64,000 bases of DNA from assembly GCF_932526225.1 (NCBI RefSeq), contig NC_064048.1:9262515-9326514 (forward strand), read 5' to 3'. Both the position numbers and the translations under genes were made by a program. This DNA is from Nematostella vectensis (lineage: Eukaryota > Cnidaria > Anthozoa > Actiniaria > Edwardsiidae). Under the pieces are notes generated by a model. That model searched no databases, was not told where the DNA came from, and was given only the letters and a program-made list of their open reading frames with translations. Positions within the stretch are counted from its first letter, which is position 1; the number at the start of each line of letters is the position of its first letter. Below are positions 28,801 through 37,400 of this stretch, piece after piece.

Positions 28801-31800
28801 GTATTTTACGAGAAATCTAGCAAGTTTACACAAGGAAAATGGCCGAACTCACTGGACTCACTAGCCCTCGTATGGACTGGAATGCAACCGATCTTCAACA
28901 AGCGCTAAAAAAGTTCAAGGCAACCGTCGAATTGTACTTTTCTGGCCCGCTTAAGTCCAAATCGGAGGAAGAAAAGGTCAGTTATCTGTTGATATGGACG
29001 GGAGAAGAAGGAATTGAATTAGTTTCTACGTGGTCGCTAACCTCAGACGAGAAGAAAAAGCTGTCAACTTACTGGGAGAAGTTTGAAGAATACGTCGCCC
29101 CCAAGAGCAATTTTCGCTTAGCACGATTTAAACTACGCACTCTGAAGCAAAAGGACGATGAACCAGTGGATTCATTTATAAAGAAAGTAAGATTGCTAGC
29201 CAGCGAATGCAGGTATGATAATGTAGACGAACACATTATTGACGCTCTAATTTTCGGGTCTCGCCGCCCACGTGTCCAGGCTAAACTCCTCGAGTTAGAC
29301 AAAACTCTAACGCTCGCTAAGGCAATAGACATAGCCAGGACTGAGGAAGCCACTTCGGCTCAGTTACAAGATATTAGAGGCACAAACACTATACCTGTAC
29401 ACGCAACAACCCACAAAAGCCCTTCTTCACATCCCAAGACACACTCACGTGAAAATAAACAAATACAAACTTGTGGGAACTGTGGCACTAGCCATAATGT
29501 GACACAAAAATCCCTGTGCCCCGCAAACGGAACAAAATGCAGCAACTGTGGGAAACCAAACCACTGGGCCAAGGTTTGCCGTTCCACCAAACCCCAAGGT
29601 CCCACCCCGAGGGGAAGAGGCAGGCGGGGAAACCGGAACAAATCAAAGCAACAGATAAACACCCTCAGCAAAGAGTATGCTAGCACTGCACCTGAGCCCC
29701 TAGATTCCCCACAGTTATATTTTCACTCTCTGACCATTGATAGTATGTCTCGACAGATCACTCAAGCGCTCGTCAACATACAGGTTAACTCGAGTAACGG
29801 GACACTACCACTATTATGCAAGATTGACACTGGTGCTGAAGGAAATGTGATCCCATTAAGCAACTACAAGCACATCTATCCAGAGTCACTCTGCGACATA
29901 GACGGCAAGCCCCTCAGCTTAGCCCCATCAGATACAAGGATAACAGCATATGGAGGCCATGAAGTACAACACTACGGTACCTGCAACCTCACTTTACTAC
30001 ATAACGGTCAGTCCAGCCCTCATGAATTTCATGTTGTAAACACGACAGGACCTACAATCCTAGGACTACCCACATGTACTGCAATGAAGCTTGTAACCCT
30101 TAACCACAGTCTAAGCAAAGACCAGGCTGAGCCAGCCGAAATACGACCAGCTCAAGTACCCAAGGATGACCCTGAGGCAAAGGCAGCTCTACTAAGACAG
30201 TATGCTGACTGCTTCGAAGGCATCGGATGCTTCAGCGGAGAATTCCATATCACACTTGACCCTACAGTACCCGCTGTGGTTCACCCGCCACGACGAGTCC
30301 CTGAAGCACTTCAGGAGCCTCTGCGCAAGGAGTTGGAATCCCTCGTACAGCAAGGAATCATCACCAAGGTTGATGAACCCACTGACTGGGTCAACTCGCT
30401 AGTCTGTTCCACAAAGCGGAATGGCTCCATACGACTCTGCCTTGATCCAAAGGACCTCAACTGCGCCATCAAACGTCCACATCATCGTACACCCACTCTT
30501 GATGAAGTCTTATCAAAGCTAAGTGGATCCGAGTACTTCTCCATAGTTGACGCCCGCAGCGGTTATTGGAACATAAAGCTTGACCAGGAAAGCTCACTCT
30601 ATACAACATTCAACTCTCCCCATGGAAGATTCAGGACATCAGGACATCTTCCAAAAGAAGGTCGATGAAACCTTTGGTGACTTACCTGGGGTGACAGGCA
30701 TCACAGACGACATAATTGTTTACGGACGCAACCGTAAGGAGCATGACAATAACCTGAAAGCAGTAATGGAGCGTGCCCGTGAAACTGGTCTGAAGTTCAA
30801 TGCTGACAAATGCAAAATTGCCAGCAAGGAACTTGTCTTCTTCGGACACACCCTAAGTGCAGATGGTATGAAACTTGACCCTGCTAAGGTTGAAGCCATC
30901 AACAACATGGATCCTTCAACGAGCCTCACAGATCTCCAAGTCTTCCTAGGTATGACGCAATACCTTAGCCGTTTCATACCCAACCTCGCTTCAACAGCAG
31001 CGGTCCTCTGGGACTTGACACGGAAAAGTAGTCAATTCCAGTGGTGCCCAGAACACCAGAAAGCTGTAGATGACATCAAGAAACTCATCACATCGCCAGC
31101 CTCGCTGCAGTATTTCGACAGCACCAAGCCTGTCGTAATCCAGGTGGATGCATCTCAACGTGGCCTCGGCGCGACACTCATCCAAGATAAAGGCCCTGTG
31201 GAGTACAGAAGTAAGCTACTCACTGAAACCGAGAGGAGGTACTCCAACATAGAAAGGGAAATGCTTGCAGTCGTCCATGGTCTCGAGAAATTCCACTACT
31301 ACGCTTATGGACGCCACGTCCAGGTCCACACGGACCACAAGCCACTGGAGGCAATATTCAAAAAGCATCTGGCCAGCGCGCCACCCCGCATTGCCAGGAT
31401 GATGCTGCGGATACAGAAATACGACATCGACATTCGATATGTCCCAGGGAAGGACATACCCCTGGCCGACGCCCTCTCACGACTTAACCCAAGTCCCGGT
31501 GACACCATCGCTGGACTTGATGTCTCTATACATGAGCTACACTTGCACCTCAATGCTAGCCCTACTAGGATAACGCAGATCCAAGAGGAGACGAGGAAGG
31601 ACACAACACTTCACTCACTTCGTGCCGTCATCGCCCAAGGTTGGCCAAACAAAAGAGCTGAATGCCCTGAATTACTACACCCATACTGGAACTATCGTGA
31701 CGAACTTACTGTCGCCGATGGATTGGTCCTGAAGGGTACCCGAATTGTAATTCCAAAGACCCTGCAACCAGATGTTCTACAGCAGCTACACTATGCACAC

Positions 31801-34150
31801 CAGGGTGCGGAAAAATGCAAGCTCAGAGCCAAGGGATCAGTCTTTTGGGCGAACATCAATGCCGACATCGACAACATGGTCAAGAGTTGTGCTCCCTGTC
31901 AGCATAATCAGTCCATGAACACTAAAGAGCCGCTAATGCCTCATGATGTTCCACCAAGGCCCTGGCACACCGTAGCATCTGACTTGTTCTCCTGGAACGG
32001 TTCACCATACTTACTACTCTCTGATTACTACAGTAAGTTCCCAATTGTGCGCAAGCTAACTAACATCCAATCATCTACTGTCATCGCTCACCTCAAAGGA
32101 ATATTTGAGGAACATGGCATACCAGACAAACTTGTCACAGGACATGACACCCAGTTTACGTCTGCTCTATTCAAGGTTTTCAGCAGCACCTATGGATTTA
32201 TTCATACAACTACAAGCCCATACTACAAGGAGGCTAATGGCTTCATAGAGAGAAATGTGCAAACTGTCAAGGATCTCCTTCAAAAGTGCAAGGAATCAGG
32301 GCAAGACCCACATCTAGCCATGCTGTGCCTGAGAACAACCCCTTTGGGTCACACCCTGCCATCACCAGCAGAGTTGCTAAATTCCAGAATATATCAGTCT
32401 AACCTGCCAGCTACTTCCAGGCATGCACTACTGAACAAACCTGACTATGATGCCAATGTCAAGCTGCAAGCCAGACAAGACCGACAGAAATCATATTACG
32501 ACAGGACTTCCAAGTGTCTACAGCCTGTCTACCCTCAGGACGCTGTCAGAGTCTTCAACCCCCTCAACTCCAAATGGGAGCCAGGAATAGTTCGAGCCGC
32601 TGCGCCAACCCCACGCTCGCACATTGTGGACATGGCCAATGGCAGTACTCTCACCAGAAACCGCAGACACATTCGTCCCACAGGTGAAAAACTAAGCTTG
32701 AATAATACCTCAGCTACTGATGACTACGAGCCTGTAGCAGAACCAGCACCTAACGGCAACCAACCCCCAACAGAGCCAAGGACGTCTACACCTGGTACCC
32801 CTGCGAAGTCCACACCTACCCAAAGTGGTCCACCATTACGCAGATCAACACGGACAGTGAAGCCCCCAGACAGACTGAACTTGTAGCATTTGCTACACAA
32901 ACATTAGATATTGAACTATGTTATTATTAGTACTGCAAAGTTCTTTGTTTTTTTTTTACACCCCTAATTGGACACTACCAGTCACATTTGTACTCATGTA
33001 ATTTTTCAGCTTTTCAGCTTAGTGAAGGGGATGTTGTAGTTTTACTTCCGGTTAATTAGCATATCTTTCGCACATGCGCACCCGGATTGAGTTCCTCGTG
33101 TAGTCCGCCATGTTTTGTATTGTGTTAATAAAATAGGTGAATAAAAAGCCTTCAAGTCAACTTATTACAGACATAAACTCTCGACTCTCTGAATGCACAA
33201 ACAAGACGAACCAATTTCCTAACTGGCCTGTCATGTGTGATGTTTGTATACCAGAAATCTCCCAGTTTGGATAAAAGATAGTTCATCATGCATCTTTTGT
33301 TGTTCAAATAAAAAGTGTAATTTGTTTGGTTTTTCTTACTTTTGGAGGATAAGGGTGGGGGAGGGGAGGGTGTTTATTTGATATTTTGCAGCCTAGGGAG
33401 GTTTTAAAGCCGCATTGTAACCAGTTTACTTCCGGAGGGTCGACGGAAACCTCAACAGTTAGAGGACAAAAGAATCTATTAAAATTCGAGATATTAAACA
33501 GGCCATCCGCTCTAAATTATCAATCACATCCTCAGAAACTTTCAATAAACACAAATATTTTTCACAAACGTTAAAAATTATTGGAGATTGTTACGTAATC
33601 GACCGGAAGTAAACTGGTGACAATGCAGCTTTAATTCTAAGTAGGGAAGTGGGGCACTTATTAGAAGTTGGTGGCTAAAATTACTAGTGCAATAAATCAG
33701 AAGGAAAATGGAGTAAAAAAAGCGTAATTCATAAAAAGACTGAAAAGATGCATGGGTTCATTTCTACCCCTATTAGTTCCTTGTCTATGTCATAGATCTA
33801 ACCATCTGCTTGTTTTTGCACTTTAGTTATTCATCTGTGGCAATATGACAGTGCTGATGAACGAGTACGCATCAGACAGGAAGCTTTCAAAGAAGAAGAA
33901 TGGGCTGAAACAGGTTGGTAATTTTGTGGCTGACATAACATAGTACACAGATCGTAAGGAACTTATGACCCTATAACGTTTTTTCGTTTTAAAGCCCAAT
34001 AGCAAAACAATATAAAGCAAAATCTCATCAACCAAATAGAGTGCCGAGTTCAAGTCTGTTCTTTTTTTTTCAGTGCGAGACTGTGGAGAGTTTGTTAAAA
34101 AGATGACATCAAAGATCCTGATCCCAACTAACTTTTCACCCTGGAAATAA
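25875..34150 (+). CDS. NIPSNAP3: NIPSNAP3-like mitochondrial protein
   Basis: Member of the NIPSNAP family, mitochondria-associated proteins with two ferredoxin-like NIPSNAP domains; the biochemical role of the NIPSNAP3 branch is poorly known. Seven exons: 25875-26010, 26834-26953, 27133-27233, 28046-28106, 28365-28508, 33827-33913 and 34074-34150. They total 726 bp, 241 residues plus stop, in phase throughout. The N-terminus is rich in Arg, Ala and Ser and lacks acidic residues, fitting a mitochondrial presequence. Domain 1 begins at KIYELRTYAIKPKDF; further landmarks are HIWEYDNFAHRTEVRKALS, YELRAYTLK opening domain 2, HLWQYDSADER and the terminus ILIPTNFSPWK. An AATAAA at 34357-34362 is the likely poly(A) signal. 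The LTR retrotransposon sits in the intron between exons 5 and 6, in the same orientation as the gene. Human NIPSNAP3A is of similar length (about 247 residues). Confidence 0.93.
26011..26833. other. NIPSNAP3 first intron, no gene seen
   Basis: AT-rich intron with a poly-C run at about 26668-26686. A minus-strand open frame here has no recognisable similarity and falls inside intron sequence. Confidence 0.5.
27234..28045. other. NIPSNAP3 third intron, low-complexity segments
   Basis: Contains a TTTA repeat running into a T and then a G homopolymer (about 27390-27440) and several G-rich phrases. No gene is recognised. Confidence 0.5.
28189..28312. repeat. Two-copy tandem repeat of about 63 bp in a NIPSNAP3 intron
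   Basis: The units share ggaaacccag, a T-run, caggattttccctg and gttttt. The array ends about 50 bp before the acceptor of the exon at 28365. Confidence 0.7.
28613..28750 (+). repeat. 5' LTR (138 bp)
   Basis: Starts TGTTGTAG and ends TTATTACA. It holds an AATAAA (gttaataaaatagg) near the 3' end, the likely polyadenylation signal. Identical base for base to the 3' LTR by visual alignment. Unusually short for a gypsy-type LTR. Confidence 0.95.
28751..28768 (+). other. Primer-binding site, candidate tRNA-Leu type
   Basis: tggtgtcagaagcaaact directly follows the LTR. The initial TGGTGTCAGAAG fits the complement of a tRNA-Leu 3' end; the tRNA assignment is from memory of typical sites, not from a search. 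Confidence 0.65.
28839..30668 (+). CDS. Retrotransposon gag, protease and N-terminal RT
   Basis: A 609-codon frame. Residues about 1-180 are a retrotransposon gag-like capsid region. A CCHC knuckle (CSNCGKPNHWAKVC, about residue 231) binds nucleic acid, with a looser Cys/His cluster just before it. An aspartic protease motif KIDTGAEGNVIP lies near residue 330. The N-terminal half of reverse transcriptase follows (IRLCLDPKDLN, VDARSGYWNIKLD). The frame stops at 30668 after passing into a wrong frame near 30640: the conserved RT segment expected after the TTFNSPHGRFR motif is missing and the rest of RT continues in another frame. This is a deletion-type lesion of this copy, not a normal gag-pol shift. 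Confidence 0.85.
   Translation: MAELTGLTSPRMDWNATDLQQALKKFKATVELYFSGPLKSKSEEEKVSYLLIWTGEEGIELVSTWSLTSDEKKKLSTYWEKFEEYVAPKSNFRLARFKLRTLKQKDDEPVDSFIKKVRLLASECRYDNVDEHIIDALIFGSRRPRVQAKLLELDKTLTLAKAIDIARTEEATSAQLQDIRGTNTIPVHATTHKSPSSHPKTHSRENKQIQTCGNCGTSHNVTQKSLCPANGTKCSNCGKPNHWAKVCRSTKPQGPTPRGRGRRGNRNKSKQQINTLSKEYASTAPEPLDSPQLYFHSLTIDSMSRQITQALVNIQVNSSNGTLPLLCKIDTGAEGNVIPLSNYKHIYPESLCDIDGKPLSLAPSDTRITAYGGHEVQHYGTCNLTLLHNGQSSPHEFHVVNTTGPTILGLPTCTAMKLVTLNHSLSKDQAEPAEIRPAQVPKDDPEAKAALLRQYADCFEGIGCFSGEFHITLDPTVPAVVHPPRRVPEALQEPLRKELESLVQQGIITKVDEPTDWVNSLVCSTKRNGSIRLCLDPKDLNCAIKRPHHRTPTLDEVLSKLSGSEYFSIVDARSGYWNIKLDQESSLYTTFNSPHGRFRTSGHLPKEGR
30640..32886 (+). CDS. Retrotransposon RT (C-terminal part), RNase H and integrase
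   Basis: Continuation of pol in a different frame. The open frame begins at 30580, but meaningful sequence starts near 30640. RT active-site region GITDDIIVYG; RNase H with VDASQRGLGA, a central acidic cluster (ETERRYSNIEREMLAV) and HTDHKPL; integrase zinc-binding region with CAPC, then catalytic Asp in VASDLF, Asp in GHDTQF and Glu in EANGFIERN; a C-terminal GPY/F-like segment (WEPGIVRAAAP). A Pro/Thr-rich tail ends at the stop at 32884-32886. The initiating Met of the open frame lies upstream of the break and is unlikely to be a real start. Confidence 0.85.
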   Translation, partial: QDIFQKKVDETFGDLPGVTGITDDIIVYGRNRKEHDNNLKAVMERARETGLKFNADKCKIASKELVFFGHTLSADGMKLDPAKVEAINNMDPSTSLTDLQVFLGMTQYLSRFIPNLASTAAVLWDLTRKSSQFQWCPEHQKAVDDIKKLITSPASLQYFDSTKPVVIQVDASQRGLGATLIQDKGPVEYRSKLLTETERRYSNIEREMLAVVHGLEKFHYYAYGRHVQVHTDHKPLEAIFKKHLASAPPRIARMMLRIQKYDIDIRYVPGKDIPLADALSRLNPSPGDTIAGLDVSIHELHLHLNASPTRITQIQEETRKDTTLHSLRAVIAQGWPNKRAECPELLHPYWNYRDELTVADGLVLKGTRIVIPKTLQPDVLQQLHYAHQGAEKCKLRAKGSVFWANINADIDNMVKSCAPCQHNQSMNTKEPLMPHDVPPRPWHTVASDLFSWNGSPYLLLSDYYSKFPIVRKLTNIQSSTVIAHLKGIFEEHGIPDKLVTGHDTQFTSALFKVFSSTYGFIHTTTSPYYKEANGFIERNVQTVKDLLQKCKESGQDPHLAMLCLRTTPLGHTLPSPAELLNSRIYQSNLPATSRHALLNKPDYDANVKLQARQDRQKSYYDRTSKCLQPVYPQDAVRVFNPLNSKWEPGIVRAAAPTPRSHIVDMANGSTLTRNRRHIRPTGEKLSLNNTSATDDYEPVAEPAPNGNQPPTEPRTSTPGTPAKSTPTQSGPPLRRSTRTVKPPDRLNL
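33021..33031 (+). other. Polypurine tract of the LTR element
   Basis: agtgaagggga sits directly before the 3' LTR, the expected position and composition of the plus-strand primer. Confidence 0.85.
33032..33169 (+). repeat. 3' LTR (138 bp)
   Basis: Same sequence as the 5' LTR and followed directly by the GACAT target duplication. Confidence 0.95.
33404..33634. mobile_element. 231-bp MITE with 32-bp inverted ends
   Basis: The left end and the reverse complement of the right end match at 30 of 32 bases; both contain CCAGTTTACTTCCGG. Both extremities begin TTAAAGC, so a TTAA or TA target duplication is likely. It lies in the same NIPSNAP3 intron as the LTR element, about 230 bp downstream of it. 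Confidence 0.8.
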
Positions 34151-34434
34151 ACACCTGTTCACCAAGCCAGACTATGACAGGCAGAAGGAAAAAAAATCAT
34201 ATGTTGGAATAAATAGACATTTAAGGTATTTTAAAAGGGTACAACAACACATTAGTCCATGGAAGAAAATGGCGAATACAGTTCTAAGATAACAACTCTT
34301 TAATGGTTCCATTCTCTCTGAGTGTTTGTGCTTGTAATTCATTTTGTATTCCAAGAAATAAAATCAGGCTGTGTATATACTGTGTATATACTGTGTATAT
34401 ACTTCTCCTTTATTTATTAAATTTAATTTGTAAT

Positions 34435-37400
34435 TCATATACAGTCATTTAGAAAGTCTTGGACTTCAGTGAGTTCCCTATTTTTGGCCTCCTTGTGAGC
34501 CCATCTCTGTTCTGCTAATTTGGGTGTGACTTTCCATCTGTCGTGATAAATAACTTTGCCACAAGCAGGACATTTCTTACCACCTAAACCAAATAAAATT
34601 TTAAATTAATATAAAAATTTTCTACTTTGGGTTTAGTACAATCTATTTGTTTTGCATGTCCGTTCTTTGTCCTTATAAATTTGTGAACTAGCCTGTTTGA
34701 ACTATGTAAACCTGTTTGAACTATGTAAGCCTGTTTCGCTATATAGGTCCCCTGGTACTTAGTAAGTTAGATAATGGGTGCGAGTGTTCTATGGGATTTA
34801 GGGTACGAATTAAAAAAATTGGGCAAGTTCGTAGCACGAGAAGAAGACGAGGAGACGAGAAGAATACGATAAACCGTGGTATTCAGGTGTTATTTTTTTT
34901 GTTTCCATCGCTGAGATATGTTGAAATATTGGTGAATAACTTTGATATTAACAGTAAACACAATTAACATTGTATATTTGTCGTTCTTGTCTTGTGAAGC
35001 AGCTGAGGATTTTGAATAACAGGGACATTTCAGTGAGGTTTGTAGTTAGTAATATATTAGTAGTCATCTACTAAGTTGTAACTTTGTTTTGATTGTCTTC
35101 CTCCTGGAATACTAATTACTAAGTAGATAACCCATAATTACAAACTACATTCCCCACTAATTCCTTATTGTTCAATGCCCTCGCCTCTTGACACCTTAAT
35201 TACTATGAGATTTAGGGGGTTGAAATGGTCGAGTGGCATTGATCATTTTCTAATTTGAGTTATAGACCTTTTCACGGTTAAAAATAGAATATTTAGGATG
35301 CATGTGGTTTTACACCAATGAGAGGCTTAAATGGGCATGATTTATGGGAATACTTTTAAATACCTGTACCTGTGAAAGGTGGTGTCTTCATGTACTTATC
35401 AAGGCAGCCGTAGTGGAACACGTGTGCACAGTACACACGCTCAACATAGAGAGCGTCATCTGGATCTGAGACACAGTCCTATAAAAATACAAGCATCAAG
35501 TTAAAGATACATAAACTTAGAATACCAAGAAATGTCCAGTGATGGGCCCCAAAAACCTCAGAGCGGTGTATGTGATAATATTCGGATATCTGGGGGGGGG
35601 GGGGGGGGGGGGGATTTACGTGTGCTTACTACAAATAGGGCATGGCTTGGAGCAGTATACTGTATGTGTTAATAACCAGGGGGGGGGGGGAATACTCTAC
35701 CTTAGGAGGGTGGGCTTGTTACAAATAGGGCATGGCTTGGAGCAGTATACTGTATGTGTTTAATATCCAGGGGGGTAATACCCTACCTTAGGAGGGCGGG
35801 CTTGTTACAAAGAGGGCATGGCTTGGGGCTGTATACTGTATGTGATAATATCCAGGGGGGATAATACTCTACCCAGGTGGGCCTGAAGGCGGGATTGAAG
35901 TTATGCGGTGGCTAATATATGCAGCTACAGTAGGAGCTTCAGTGATTTTAACCCATGCTTACATGTGCGCTTGTTGCAAAGTCGCAAAGCCAGTTGACGA
36001 CAACCTTATGTCAATCGATGGTATGTGATAATATCCAGGGGGTGGGGGGTTAATACTTTACCTTAGGTTCAGGTGGGAGGGCTGGCTTGGTACAAAGAGA
36101 GCATGGTTCGGTGGGGTACCGTCGTATGCAGTCCTTAACCAGAAAGTCACATACTAATCGCAGTGAGGGCTTGGGTTGAAATGGTGGGTGTCTGTTTTAC
36201 AGTGGAATTCGAAAAACAGGTTAGAGAAATAAAATTGTACTTCTATGCAAAATGTGTATTGTTTCATTGAATCTTGTATGTGCAAAATGGATCTAACTGA
36301 TTCGACTGGATTCATTTAAATTACTTTATATACAAATCCACCACTTTCTTAATTATTTATTATTATATTTTTTTTGGCTGTGATCCTTAGTTATTCCAAA
36401 ATTCTATCATAGAATAAAGTGCACAATGACGCTTTTAAAAAAAATATTGAATGGGAGGAGAAGGGGGCAGGTTTTGCAAAAGCATCTCCACTTTTCTTGT
36501 TAGAACTTGCAGGTGAGAGAAAGAAAGCAGCTATGGAATACTCTTTTGATATCTCATGGGGAGATGCTACTAGGCTAAGAACCATCATTCTTAGTTTGTT
36601 AGGGATTATAGAATCTGGTACATTGAAACCTGGATTTTACGATAAACTCATGACGTTACATGACGTTCCTTTCTCCTGGTGGAACTACCTCGATCTCTAT
36701 TGGATATAACAATATTCTCGATTTTACGATCTGTTGTCCCAAGAGTAATTTTGACCTCGATACAACAATATATTTACTGATTTTGTCTATCAACAAAGAA
36801 AAAAAACTCAAAACACCATTTTCACAGATTGTGTTAAATACAGATTACAGTCTTAAAACGAGTAAACTGTACCATGTACATTCTCACACAGAGTACAGTT
36901 GCAATATTATTTTGTAAAAGTTGATAATTAACCTAACCTAGCTACAACAATATTTTCAATGGATTTTCCTTCATATTGTAAAATTGAGGACCTCCTTGCG
37001 ATGGTACCTTAATTTTACGATACATTTTCTTTCTCGTGAGGCATATCGTAAAATCCAGGTCCCACTTGAGCAGATATGAAAAAAACTCTTAATGACTTAC
37101 TTGGGATTTTGTCGTACTGGTGGTTCCACAGCCTGCCGTGCCATGTCAGTCGCTTGGCCAATGAACACTCTCTCCAGAGATACCGGGAAATTAGAGTCTT
37201 TCAGCTCAACCCTGTAGAAAGCATATTTGGCTATGGCAGATGTATGACAATCAGCCCTTATCCCCCTCACAATTCCCTAGCAATTGCTTTTAAATAGAAA
37301 GACAATAAGAAATTAAAAAAAAAATGGCATGAATTTGTAAAATCCTTGTATCTATTCCAAGTGAACTTACAGAGTCTGGACTGAGTATAGATGTATATTT

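Larger units (their letters stand above)
28608..33174 (+). mobile_element. Ty3/gypsy-type LTR retrotransposon with GACAT target duplication
   Basis: A complete insertion: GACAT at 28608-28612 and again at 33170-33174, identical 138-bp LTRs (28613-28750 and 33032-33169, TG...CA ends), a primer-binding site right after the 5' LTR, a polypurine tract right before the 3' LTR, and gag-pol coding between. Domain order protease, reverse transcriptase, RNase H, integrase identifies the Ty3/gypsy superfamily; the RT and RNase H style resembles the Mag-type branch (inference). Identical LTRs indicate a recent insertion, yet the pol region is broken within RT, so this copy is probably not autonomous. 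Confidence 0.95.

Noticed and set aside
30580..30640. The Met at the start of the second pol open frame as a real translation start
   Set aside because: This stretch is the wrong frame of RT sequence already covered by the first frame; domain homology starts only after the break.
35963..36004. A 42-bp candidate exon (WLCDF reading) in the RWD/RING gene
   Set aside because: Its phase does not fit the neighbouring exons and its acceptor lacks a pyrimidine tract. The 130-bp exon at 36062-36191 restores frame and supplies the RING CSLC pair.
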